Made by a program: the position numbers and the translations under genes. Of a stretch of 16,559 nt of DNA, positions 1-7,564 are shown in pieces. Position 1 is the stretch's first letter; every line of letters begins with the position of its first letter. Location of the stretch: positions 35,152 through 51,710 of the forward strand of contig DGXZ01000043.1 of the NCBI GenBank assembly GCA_002396485.1, in the 5' to 3' direction. This DNA comes from Spartobacteria bacterium UBA5019 (lineage in GTDB: Bacteria > Verrucomicrobiota > Verrucomicrobiia > Chthoniobacterales > Terrimicrobiaceae). The notes beneath the pieces were generated by a model that worked only from the letters and a program-made list of their open reading frames with translations, did not search any database and was not told where the DNA came from.

Positions 1-1
1 C

Positions 2-1039
2 CAGGTCAGCAAAAAAAAGAAAGACTCCAATGCCGCTCTGTTTGCCGAAATACAAAAAGTCGATTTCGATACTCCACTCCCTGAAATGTCATTCGAGCCA
101 GCGGGAAACGCCCTTCTCTCAAAATCTCCGGCAGAGTCTGCTCCGAACGATACAAATGATCTCCTCAATGACCTCGGCCTCTCCCCCCAAGCTGAAAGCA
201 CAACAAAATACGAACACCCGGAAACTCCAGAACCCGTCCTCCCTCCCCCACGCATCACCGAGCCAGAAGCCCCAGCACCAACGACTGTGCTAACCAAGCC
301 CTCACCGCCACTGCTCGACAGCGAGCCATTGGAAACACCGCCCGTCTTTGATCTCGCCCAGTCTCAGACTCCTGAACCCCCGAAACCGGAAGCATCCGCA
401 CCACCTGCGCCATCTCCTGTCGTGGCAGAAGAACATGCCCAACCGCCCACAGCACCACCTCTGGCATCGGCCACACAAACTCCACAACCGCTGAAACCCT
501 CCGCGATTGCGGTCATACCACAGCAGGAAGCCACTTCGCTGCAAACACCGCATCAGGAGCCCCCGGCACCTGCACCCGATCCGCAAAAGGAGCCACAAGT
601 GGCCAGAGCCATTCCTGTAAATCCGCCGAAAGAGTCAAGAGGACCCTCCACAAGCTCCTACCAAGTCGCTGTCCTCACCCCAACGGCAAACGAAGCGATT
701 GATTACTTGAAAAAAATTGCCGCCAGCGACATCTCGCTTTCCAACGATTTCGCCGCATCACGGCGCGCAGACTGCATCATCCGCTGGCTCGGCGATGCGG
801 TGAAGCCCTTCGAACCACTACTCACTCAATCACCCGAAAGCCCCGAGGCCAAATCCCTGGAGCCACTCATAATCCAAGCCCGTGACGAAGTCGTGACCTT
901 GCTCAAAGATCGCGAAGCGCTGCAATCCTCCCTCACGCAAGAGCTCAAAAACCGCCAAAGCGCGCGGGAGGCCCTCGAAAAGAAAGTCCAAACAACCCGC
1001 CGCGACGAACTCACGCACCGCACAGGCACCGGAGCGTGA
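2..1039 (+). CDS. Proline-rich protein with C-terminal coiled coil (5' partial)
   Basis: The reading frame is open to the left window edge. The first in-frame ATG (position 86) lies inside a run that already looks coding, with a lysine-rich stretch before it, so the true start is probably upstream. The visible part is about 345 residues. It begins with a short charged segment and continues with roughly 170 residues dominated by Pro, Ala, Glu, Thr and Ser, which look disordered. The last 130 residues or so are folded-looking and helical: a segment beginning near the SSYQVAVLTP motif, a WLGDAVKPF stretch, and a charged, heptad-like C-terminus (DREALQSSLTQELKNRQ) typical of a coiled coil. I do not recognise a family. 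The composition suits a scaffold or linker protein, but this is inference. The stop lies 4 bp from the stop of the convergent gene. Confidence 0.65.
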   Translation, partial: QVSKKKKDSNAALFAEIQKVDFDTPLPEMSFEPAGNALLSKSPAESAPNDTNDLLNDLGLSPQAESTTKYEHPETPEPVLPPPRITEPEAPAPTTVLTKPSPPLLDSEPLETPPVFDLAQSQTPEPPKPEASAPPAPSPVVAEEHAQPPTAPPLASATQTPQPLKPSAIAVIPQQEATSLQTPHQEPPAPAPDPQKEPQVARAIPVNPPKESRGPSTSSYQVAVLTPTANEAIDYLKKIAASDISLSNDFAASRRADCIIRWLGDAVKPFEPLLTQSPESPEAKSLEPLIIQARDEVVTLLKDREALQSSLTQELKNRQSAREALEKKVQTTRRDELTHRTGTGA

Positions 1040-1043
1040 AAAC

Positions 1044-1445
1044 TTATTGCTGACCAGTCCCGGGAAGTGAAACCCTGGGCGCCTGCACCATGATTTTTTG
1101 CGTCACATCGGCCGAACGGTCACCATCGGGGTTTTTGTGGCGTTTGATGTAGTCATCAAACACGGCCACAGCCTCCGAACGATTCATGGCAGTTACGCCT
1201 GGACCCAGCTCCAAGCGAATATAGTAATCACGAAAATCGACACGAACTTTGCCGCGCGTCAGAAGCTGGATCACAACGCCTAGGACGTGAGCATTTGATT
1301 GGCCGAGCTTCAGCAGAAACTCATCAATTACCATTTCAAGAGGAACGTTGCAGACTTCTGATGAATGCTTAACACCATTCTGAACGAAAGAGCGTATCTC
1401 AACGATCGTTATATCATCTGCAGATTTGGACGGAGACAATTCCAT
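1044..1445 (-). CDS. Small orphan protein
   Basis: I do not recognise this 133-residue protein. The frame is open further upstream (to 1628), but that part overlaps the preceding gene in another frame, and its lysine/phenylalanine-rich translation looks non-coding. The ATG at 1445 is therefore the likely start, 58 bp after the upstream stop. There is no Shine-Dalgarno sequence at normal spacing. The protein is soluble-looking: a beta-rich, acidic N-terminal half, a central helical stretch (VPLEMVIDEFLLKLGQ), then a KVRVDFRDYYIRLELGPG strand pair and a basic tail. It is the last gene of the leftward cluster that starts with ppk, so it may be the distal member of that transcript. Base composition is more AT-rich than its neighbours, which may mean later acquisition or weak selection. 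Confidence 0.5.
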   Translation of the reverse strand: MELSPSKSADDITIVEIRSFVQNGVKHSSEVCNVPLEMVIDEFLLKLGQSNAHVLGVVIQLLTRGKVRVDFRDYYIRLELGPGVTAMNRSEAVAVFDDYIKRHKNPDGDRSADVTQKIMVQAPRVSLPGTGQQ

Positions 1446-1503
1446 TTGTAAAAAGTTATCATTCCGTCTCCATTTCTTCAATTTGATTTTGAAGAAGAAA
1501 AAA

Positions 1504-2781
1504 TCACCAACCTCTCGCTTCGAGACTATCGAGATACAGAGAGTAGGGATTACTGAGTGGGATTGCGGCAGGCGATCCTGAAGGCTGATAATGCGAAATT
1601 TCAGCCTCATCGAGCTGAGTGACTTCAAACCAATTCAAGTAGTCCTCGATTTTTTGAGAGCGCTCGACTAGCAGCATCCGGGTGTTTTCAAGTTCCTGGA
1701 TTTTTGATGAGACAGGAGCCTTGGGTTTGCTGGCGAGCAGCGTGGTGATGTTTCGATACTGCTCCAAAATCGGCTGGTAAAGCGGATGCGCACGGAATTC
1801 CAGATTGAAAAGCCGGACCATGCATTCACGCATGACAAAAGCTCCACCTCTCGCCTTGGCTGCTTCAGCGAGACTCCGCCCACCATTGACGGATTTTAAA
1901 ATATCCACCAACTCGCGCTCACTCTGCTCAACGGTGAGCGAGGCCATGCGAGGAGGCATCGAACTGCGGGCGATCATCAGCGTCCAAAGTTTCGAGAGTT
2001 CACTCCCGGAGCGGAGGGATGGAAAAGCGGAAAGAATCGGATCAACCTCACCCCTCGAGAAATTGGGATCTGCGAATAATGCAACGAAGCCATTTTTTGA
2101 TTCATTCGCTTTTTTCAAAACCCGCAAGAGGCATACCGCCTGGGCTCGGTAGAGAATAAGCGAAGCGGCATCGAGGATTTCCGGCTTCTGTCGAAAAAAG
2201 GCAGCCAACTCCGGCGGACGCCCACTCTGGATGAGCGACGAGTAGACTCCGTCGGGCATCCTATCCCGCGATCGGCGCAACTCCTCGGTCAAACCCTCGA
2301 TCAGCCACGGCGGTGGCATTGCAAAAGCCTTCCCCGCGCGCGGAGGCTCGTCGCGGTACATGGCATGGAGAGCGAGGGCGGAGAAAACTCCGGCCTCAAA
2401 ACCTCCGCTCCGAAGCGCCGCTTCATCGTAGAGATCGACCTGCACCTTCATGCCTGCCTCTGTTTCAAAAATAAGCGGCACAACGGCACTGCCTCCCCTC
2501 GGCATGGCGGAACGGGTTTTGTCGTTCAGAATAATAGGCGCCGCAGTTCCTGCCTGGGTCTCATGGATTTTTTTCCACTCCAGCAAAGCATCCTCAGCCG
2601 CGCGAAGCATTCTATTTCGAAGGTCACGGTCTTGCGAGAAGGCGACGAACACTCCACCTTGGCTTGATGAGGCCGCAATAAGCGAAGTCTCGGCGGCACT
2701 CACCGGGACTGCGGAGAGCCAAAAAACTCCCCCGGACAGGGAGGCCGCCAGCAGGATCAGGACTCGCCTTTTCCAGGCCAT
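1504..2781 (-). CDS. Exported protein resembling a degenerate MA-clan metallopeptidase
   Basis: 425 residues from the ATG at 2781, chosen because a clear signal peptide follows: basic MAWKRR, a hydrophobic core, and a VSA-AE cleavage site after about residue 29. It should act outside the cytoplasmic membrane. Residues 135-139 read ALALH where a gluzincin would have HExxH. About 20 residues later comes PPPWLIEGLTEEL (156-168), which resembles the W-x-x-E-G-(L/A) segment that carries the third zinc ligand in peptidase MA-like proteins. If the alignment is right, the first histidine and the catalytic glutamate are missing, so it would be an inactive relative. The remaining 250 residues are helical with no known motif. 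The start lies 25 bp inside the preceding gene, suggesting coupled translation. The family call is tentative; that it is a secreted protein is more secure. Confidence 0.55.
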   Translation of the reverse strand: MAWKRRVLILLAASLSGGVFWLSAVPVSAAETSLIAASSSQGGVFVAFSQDRDLRNRMLRAAEDALLEWKKIHETQAGTAAPIILNDKTRSAMPRGGSAVVPLIFETEAGMKVQVDLYDEAALRSGGFEAGVFSALALHAMYRDEPPRAGKAFAMPPPWLIEGLTEELRRSRDRMPDGVYSSLIQSGRPPELAAFFRQKPEILDAASLILYRAQAVCLLRVLKKANESKNGFVALFADPNFSRGEVDPILSAFPSLRSGSELSKLWTLMIARSSMPPRMASLTVEQSERELVDILKSVNGGRSLAEAAKARGGAFVMRECMVRLFNLEFRAHPLYQPILEQYRNITTLLASKPKAPVSSKIQELENTRMLLVERSQKIEDYLNWFEVTQLDEAEISHYQPSGSPAAIPLSNPYSLYLDSLEARGW

Positions 2782-3542
2782 CGAACAACGAGGTTTTTCG
2801 GCGTGACTGAGGCGGAACTGGCGGAATCCAAAGTGTCCACAATCGCACCCAGCGAGTCGAAGCACGGTTGCCAAATCACCAGAAGATGAGCCGCGACAAG
2901 AGCAGGAACGGGCAACCTGCCAAGCGAAGCGCCGAGCACGCGAACCTTCAACTTGCCGCCTTCAGAGTAGGGTTCGAGGTGAAGCGCAAAGTAAAGCGGA
3001 TGATCTTCGAGCGATTGCTCCATCACAAAATCCAGACGCCCCTCGCCCAACTCCACGAAGCAACGCTTGAATTCCGTGTGAATGCCGAAGGCAGTGGCGA
3101 GCGGAACGAGTTTCACATTTTCCAGGAGAAACCTGTTGATCGACTCCTCGCTTCCCATCCAGGCGCCACCGGGCGTCATAGAAGCCTTCTTAAAAAAAGC
3201 CGCCAAGGCAGTAGATACGGCGACGTCCTTTTCCACCGCAGGCGTTATGGCAGAAGGGGCTTGGGACATGAGATAAATCCCGAAAACCAACCCGGCGAGA
3301 GCCGCCAAAAAAGATAGATTCAAAAACAGGCTGAATAAATTCCGGTCGGCATTCCGGGTCCTTCGAGGAATGGACTTCTTTTTGGGTTGAGCCACAGAAA
3401 TCCGAGGCGCGACTGGCCGAGGGGTATTCTCGGCAAATCCTGGATTGGTGCCCGGGGTGGCCTGAGGAAGACGTTGCCCGCAATTCAGACAGAAGACCCG
3501 CGTGTCGTCGTTCTCGGTATGGCAGGCGGCGCAAGTCTTCAC
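2757..3542 (-). CDS. Zinc-ribbon, single-pass membrane protein
   Basis: 261 residues beginning with GTG, which overlaps the stop of the upstream FmdB-like gene as GTGA. The N-terminus is a four-cysteine zinc ribbon: C4-x-x-C7, ten residues, then C18-x-x-C21. A proline-rich linker and a basic stretch (KKKSIPRRTR, about 55-63) follow, then one transmembrane helix at about 69-92 (NLFSLFLNLSFLAALAGLVF region). The rest, about 165 residues, should lie on the far side of the membrane. This topology, a cytosolic ribbon and an exported domain, is common in hypothetical 'zinc-ribbon domain-containing' membrane proteins. The substrate and partners are unknown. Its gene overlaps the next one, whose product is also exported, so the two may work together in the envelope (inference). 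Confidence 0.7.
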   Translation of the reverse strand: MKTCAACHTENDDTRVFCLNCGQRLPQATPGTNPGFAENTPRPVAPRISVAQPKKKSIPRRTRNADRNLFSLFLNLSFLAALAGLVFGIYLMSQAPSAITPAVEKDVAVSTALAAFFKKASMTPGGAWMGSEESINRFLLENVKLVPLATAFGIHTEFKRCFVELGEGRLDFVMEQSLEDHPLYFALHLEPYSEGGKLKVRVLGASLGRLPVPALVAAHLLVIWQPCFDSLGAIVDTLDSASSASVTPKNLVVRWPGKGES

Positions 3543-3859
3543 GTTTTCGGGGTGGATGTCGGCACAGGAGAGGCTGCAGGTGTGGAAGGCTTGGACTCAG
3601 TCTTGGCCGCGCCTCCGTCGCCACCATCTTTTTTGGCGGCCTGTTTATAGCCCTCGCTGCGATAGTCCGTGATGTAAAAGCCAGAGCCCTTGAAGATCAA
3701 CCCCGCGCCTGTCCCCAAAAGGCGGCGCACCTTGCCCTTGCCCCAGGTCTCCATGAGGCAGGAGGATTCCGGACACGTTTCAAAAGCTTTATCTTTCATG
3801 GACTGAAACGCCTCGAAGGTTTTTCCGCACTTTTCGCACTCGTAATCGTAGTTTGGCAT
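3539..3859 (-). CDS. FmdB-family zinc-ribbon protein
   Basis: 106 residues from the ATG at 3859; an ATG 18 bp upstream is also in frame, but the family normally begins M-P-x-Y-x-Y. The N-terminus MPNYDYECEKCGKTFE matches the FmdB regulatory-protein family, small putative regulators with a single zinc ribbon. The first cysteine pair is C8-x-x-C11. The second is C29-P-E-S-S-C34, a CX4C knuckle instead of the usual CX2C. The family's conserved tail GLIFKGSGFYITDYR is intact. A Lys/Ala/Pro/Ser/Thr-rich low-complexity C-terminus of about 35 residues follows. The gene sits 48 bp after ppk and overlaps the next start by 4 bp, so it is almost certainly in the same transcript. The biochemical role of FmdB proteins is not well established. 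Confidence 0.9.
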   Translation of the reverse strand: MPNYDYECEKCGKTFEAFQSMKDKAFETCPESSCLMETWGKGKVRRLLGTGAGLIFKGSGFYITDYRSEGYKQAAKKDGGDGGAAKTESKPSTPAASPVPTSTPKT

Positions 3860-3907
3860 ACGCGGATAAAGTAACAATCGGGCGTCCTCACTGCAATATC
3901 GCCGCTC

Positions 3908-5992
3908 TCAACGCTCAATAGGCTTCGTCTGGTTATTGCGCCGCCGTTGGGCATCCGCAAGAAACTCGGCCTGCGCGTCGAATGGCGCATCCCCCTCGAG
4001 GCGCTCACGAAAACAATAGGTTCCATCGGTCTTCATGACCTGTGCCTTCGCATTGTCGCGCCAGAACCAATCCAAAATCTCCTGCACATGTTGTTTCATT
4101 CCCGGAGCAGTAACCGGGAAGATCGTCTCCACTCGGCGAAAGAGATTTCTCGGCATCCAGTCCGAGCTGCCCAGCAGGATGCGGTTCTCACCGCCATTCA
4201 CAAACTGAAAGATCCGGCTGTGCTCGAGGAAGCGCCCAACCAGGCTGCGGACTTCGATGTTATCGCTGACGCCCGGAATGCCGACCTTGATGGCACACAT
4301 ACCGCGCACAAGGAGTCGAATGGGAACGCCCGCTGCGGAAGCACGGTAGAGCGCTTCGATGATGCCCTCCTCCACGAGCGAGTTGACCTTCACATAAATC
4401 CCACAAGGCCTCCCCGCCCAAGCATGGCCGATTTCGTTGTCGATGAGTTCCTGAAATCCCTCGTAAAGCGACCAGGGGGCGACCAAGAGTTCCTTCATTT
4501 CCGGAAAACGCGACACGCCAGTGAGGCAATTGAAGGTCTCCGCAAGCTCGCTCGTAAGCTCTTCGCGACAGGTCAGCAAACTCAGGTCGGTGTAGATTTT
4601 CGCCGTCGAGGGATGGTAGTTCCCCGTGCCCATGTGGGCGTAGCGACGGATGCGCTCGCCCTCGCTGCGGATGATCAACATGGCCTTCGCATGGGTCTTG
4701 AGTCCGGTCACACCATAAACAACATCCACCCCCGCTTCGCGCATCATGCGGGCCCATTGGATATTCGCCGCCTCGTCGAAACGTGCCTTCAATTCAATCA
4801 CAGCCGTGACTTGCTTCCCGTTCCTGGCCGCAGTGATCAAAGCCTGCACAATCGGAGAATCCGAGCTGGTGCGGTAGAGCGTTTGCTTGATCGCCAGTAC
4901 TTGCGGATCCTCCGCCGCCTGCGCCAGAAAATCGACGACCGTTTGGAAGCTGTCATACGGATGATGCAGCAGGATGTCGCCCTTCCGGATGTGGAAAAAC
5001 AAGTCCGCCTCGGTATCCAACGAAACCACAGAGCAAGGCGTGAAGCGCTTGTAGCGCAGATCGGGACGGTCCAACTGAAGCGCCAGCGGCATGAGACGCG
5101 AGAAGTTGAGCGGACCATCGATGCGAAATACATCCTCCTGCTCGAGGTTGAAAATCTCCAGCAGCCGGCGCAGCACATGCTCGGGGCAGTCCTCTTTGAC
5201 CTCGAGCCTTACAGCCGCCCCGCGCTTGACCTTGCGAAGCTCCTCCTCGATCGCGTGCAGGAGATTGCTGGCCTCCTCCTCGTCGACATAAAGGTTGCTG
5301 TTGCGAGTCACACGAAAGAGGTGCGTCCCCTTCACCTTCACCCCACGGAAGAGCGACTGCACATGCGCCTGAATGATGTTTCCCAAAAAAACATAGTCGT
5401 CACCATCCACCTTCGACGAAAAGGGCACCACGCGCGGCAGGATGCGCGGCGCCTGCACGACGGCGATATCCGTGCTCAGATCCTCACCCTCCAACTCCAC
5501 AATCACATTCAGGCTCTTGTTCAAGAGCTGCGGGAAAGGATGCGCGGGATCCACCGCCAGCGGAGTCAAAACAGGATAAACCGTCTCGCGAAAAAACTTC
5601 TCGAAATACTCCCGCTCGGACTCCGGAACCTCGGGGTAGTTGTGAAAACGGATTTTCTCCCGCTCCAGCGCTGGGGCGATGTGCTCCCGCCAGCAACGGT
5701 ATTGCTCATTCACCATCATTCTCGCGCGCACACTGATTCGGGCCAGCGTCTCGGCAGCGGAAAGGCCATCGGGCCCGGTGTCAGTGGAGCCGATCTGTTG
5801 CTGCTGCTTGAGACCCGCGACCCGGACCTCGAAAAATTCATCCAGATTGGAGCTGACGATGCAGAGAAACTTCAAGCGTTCCAGAAGCGGGTTCGCTTCG
5901 TCAAATGCCTGATCAAGCACGCGCTGGTTGAATTCCAGCCAACTCAACTCGCGGTTGATGAAATTGTTTTTATTCGAGAAATCCGTGGCCAT
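3908..5992 (-). CDS. ppk: Polyphosphate kinase 1
   Basis: 694 residues, the usual PPK1 length of about 690. PPK1 reversibly makes long-chain polyphosphate from the ATP gamma-phosphate, passing through a phosphohistidine. The start MATDFSNKNNFINRELSWL matches the family N-terminus (F-x-N-R-E-L-S-W-L-x-F-N). Signature segments appear in order: CIVSSNLDEFFEVRVAG, PLAVDPAHPFP, IELKARFDEAANIQWA, GLKTHAK with H434 (the phosphorylated histidine, H435 in E. coli), YAHMGTGNYHPSTAKIYTD, and FLEHSRIFQF with H591 (H592 in E. coli), followed by SSDWMPRN. All key residues are present, so it should be active. An in-frame ATG 33 bp upstream exists but adds an atypical leader. The gene heads the leftward cluster and diverges from mnmA. 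No ppx gene is visible nearby. Confidence 0.97.
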   Translation of the reverse strand: MATDFSNKNNFINRELSWLEFNQRVLDQAFDEANPLLERLKFLCIVSSNLDEFFEVRVAGLKQQQQIGSTDTGPDGLSAAETLARISVRARMMVNEQYRCWREHIAPALEREKIRFHNYPEVPESEREYFEKFFRETVYPVLTPLAVDPAHPFPQLLNKSLNVIVELEGEDLSTDIAVVQAPRILPRVVPFSSKVDGDDYVFLGNIIQAHVQSLFRGVKVKGTHLFRVTRNSNLYVDEEEASNLLHAIEEELRKVKRGAAVRLEVKEDCPEHVLRRLLEIFNLEQEDVFRIDGPLNFSRLMPLALQLDRPDLRYKRFTPCSVVSLDTEADLFFHIRKGDILLHHPYDSFQTVVDFLAQAAEDPQVLAIKQTLYRTSSDSPIVQALITAARNGKQVTAVIELKARFDEAANIQWARMMREAGVDVVYGVTGLKTHAKAMLIIRSEGERIRRYAHMGTGNYHPSTAKIYTDLSLLTCREELTSELAETFNCLTGVSRFPEMKELLVAPWSLYEGFQELIDNEIGHAWAGRPCGIYVKVNSLVEEGIIEALYRASAAGVPIRLLVRGMCAIKVGIPGVSDNIEVRSLVGRFLEHSRIFQFVNGGENRILLGSSDWMPRNLFRRVETIFPVTAPGMKQHVQEILDWFWRDNAKAQVMKTDGTYCFRERLEGDAPFDAQAEFLADAQRRRNNQTKPIER

Positions 5993-6104
5993 ATAGAGGC
6001 CGCAGTGAACGGCGCGGCTCCGCATCCTTTTCTCAGGATGAACCTATTGCTAATCGCCAAAGCGGACTTTCGCAAGATTCGTGTCTCCATGTGAAGCCTG
6101 CGGT

Positions 6105-6133
6105 TTGACGCCAACGCCGACGCTCCTTATGCT
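6105..6133 (+). promoter_or_regulatory. Sigma-70-like promoter of mnmA-cutA
   Basis: TTGACG at 6105-6110 (5 of 6 consensus), a 17-nt spacer, then TATGCT at 6128-6133 (4 of 6). The predicted transcription start, 6-8 nt downstream, falls at about 6139-6141, right at the chosen mnmA ATG (6141). This argues against the in-frame ATGs at 6081 and 6129, which would not be transcribed from this promoter, and implies a leaderless mRNA. Confidence 0.55.
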
Positions 6134-6140
6134 CGCTCCC

Positions 6141-7238
6141 ATGAAAGGCAATGGCAGAAGAGTGCTGCTCGGAATGAGCGGCGGAGTGGATTCCAGCGTG
6201 GCTGCTGCGCTTTTGCAGCGCGATGGATGGGAGGTTATCGGCGTGACCATGAAAGTTTGGCCTCAGGATTGCATCTCACGGGCTGAAGACAAATGCTGCG
6301 GACCCTCGGCCATCGCCGATGCACGCGGCGTCGCCCACAAGCTGGGCGTCCCACACTATGTCGTCGATGAGGCCGACAATTTCGAAAAAATCGTCATCGA
6401 CTACTTTGCCAGCGAATACAAAAAGGGCCGCACCCCGAATCCCTGTGTGATGTGCAACGAGCACCTCAAATTCGGCAACCTCCGCACAAAGGCCCGCTCC
6501 CTCGGAGCGGACTTCATCGCCACTGGACACTACGCGATTATTGACCATCACGAGAACCGCGCCGTCCTCCGCAAAGGACGCGATGCCCGCAAGGACCAAT
6601 CATATTTCCTCTTCAGCCTTGGTCAGGATCAACTCCAACACGCCCTCACGCCTCTGGGAGGCATGGAAAAACCTGAAATCCGCGAGATCGCACGCGAGCT
6701 CGGGCTGAAGGTTGCCGACAAGGTGGACAGCCAGGAAATCTGCTTCGTGCCGGGCAATGACTACAAGGCCTTCCTTCGTGGACACCTCGGCGAGGAGGAA
6801 TTCCACAAGGGCGGCATCTACGACACCAAGGGCAACTTCATCGCCGACCACGAGGGCATCGAAATGTTCACCATCGGCCAGCGCAAGGGCCTCCCGGGAG
6901 GCTCCCCACGCCCACGCTATGTCATCGACATCGACCCGCAGACCAACCGTGTCATCGTCGGCGACGAAGAAGACCTCGTTCGCGAAGGCTTCGAAGTGGA
7001 TCGCACAAATTGGCTGCAGGGCGAACCCAGTAGTAGCGAGCGTATCACCGTGAAAATCCGCTACGCGCATCCCGGTACAGAAGCCACCATCGAAGCCCTA
7101 CCTGGCGGCAAGGCCCGCATCCAGCTTGATACCCCGCAGCGCGCCATCACGCCCGGCCAGGCGGCTGTTTTTTATGACGGCGATGTGGTTGTCGGTGGAG
7201 GCTGGATCGCCCGCGAACCGGCCCCGGTTGCGGCATGA
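6141..7238 (+). CDS. mnmA: tRNA-specific 2-thiouridylase MnmA
   Basis: 365 residues. MnmA thiolates U34 of tRNA-Lys, -Glu and -Gln: it adenylates the uridine C2 oxygen with ATP and inserts sulfur relayed as a persulfide. The N-terminal PP-loop GMSGGVDSSVAA (about residues 11-22) binds ATP. C102 in TPNPCVMCN and C201 in SQEICFVP are the catalytic cysteine pair (C102 and C199 in E. coli). ATGHYA, KDQSYFL and MFTIGQRKGL are further family signatures, and the C-terminal beta-barrel ends normally. The ATG at 6141 was chosen because homology begins there and the promoter lies immediately upstream; it has no Shine-Dalgarno sequence. Its stop overlaps the cutA start as ATGA. Confidence 0.97.
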   Translation: MKGNGRRVLLGMSGGVDSSVAAALLQRDGWEVIGVTMKVWPQDCISRAEDKCCGPSAIADARGVAHKLGVPHYVVDEADNFEKIVIDYFASEYKKGRTPNPCVMCNEHLKFGNLRTKARSLGADFIATGHYAIIDHHENRAVLRKGRDARKDQSYFLFSLGQDQLQHALTPLGGMEKPEIREIARELGLKVADKVDSQEICFVPGNDYKAFLRGHLGEEEFHKGGIYDTKGNFIADHEGIEMFTIGQRKGLPGGSPRPRYVIDIDPQTNRVIVGDEEDLVREGFEVDRTNWLQGEPSSSERITVKIRYAHPGTEATIEALPGGKARIQLDTPQRAITPGQAAVFYDGDVVVGGGWIAREPAPVAA

Positions 7239-7555
7239 TCCTCTTTGTCGTCACCACGCTCCCTGACGAATCCACAGCTGCGATCATCATCCGTCAGCTT
7301 GTGGAGAAAAAATCCGCCGCCTGCGGCACGATCATTCCCGGGGCACGATCCATCTACCGCTGGAAAGATGCCATCGAGGACTCCGCCGAGGTCGTGGTGA
7401 TTTTTAAAATTCCAAAAGCAACAGCGACGACATTCGAGGCCGAACTTGGCTCCCTACACCCGTACGAAACTCCTGAGATCGCCACATTCGAAGCCGCCCA
7501 TGCTTCGCAAGCCTACACAACCTGGATCCTTGAAAGTTGCAAAAAGACCGCCTGA
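7235..7555 (+). CDS. cutA: CutA1-family divalent-cation tolerance protein
   Basis: 106 residues, a normal length for CutA1, a small trimeric ferredoxin-like protein linked to divalent metal tolerance; its exact role is still debated. Visible family features are the opening beta strand ILFVVTTLPDE, the LVEKKSAACGTIIPGARSIY segment followed by RWKDAIEDSAEV, and the signature LHPYETPEIATF near residue 75. All the main conserved positions are present. The ATG at 7235 overlaps the mnmA stop by 4 nt, so translation is probably coupled and the two genes share a promoter. The stop is 9 bp from the stop of the convergent membrane-protein gene, leaving no room for a separate terminator. Confidence 0.95.
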   Translation: MILFVVTTLPDESTAAIIIRQLVEKKSAACGTIIPGARSIYRWKDAIEDSAEVVVIFKIPKATATTFEAELGSLHPYETPEIATFEAAHASQAYTTWILESCKKTA

Positions 7556-7564
7556 AAAACTTTC

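Noticed and set aside
1504..2874. Longer version of the exported protein starting at 2874
   Set aside because: The extra 31 residues lie inside the upstream gene and would bury a clear signal peptide that starts at 2781.
2757..3859. A toxin-antitoxin or defence pair in the overlapping small genes downstream of ppk
   Set aside because: One is a clear FmdB-family protein and the other a zinc-ribbon membrane protein; neither has nuclease, antitoxin or NTPase motifs.
3947..6094. A 715-codon open frame on the plus strand opposite ppk
   Set aside because: It mirrors ppk codon structure, is rich in Arg, His and Leu with no recognisable motif, and ppk on the other strand has every family signature. 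Long antisense frames are expected in GC-rich coding DNA.
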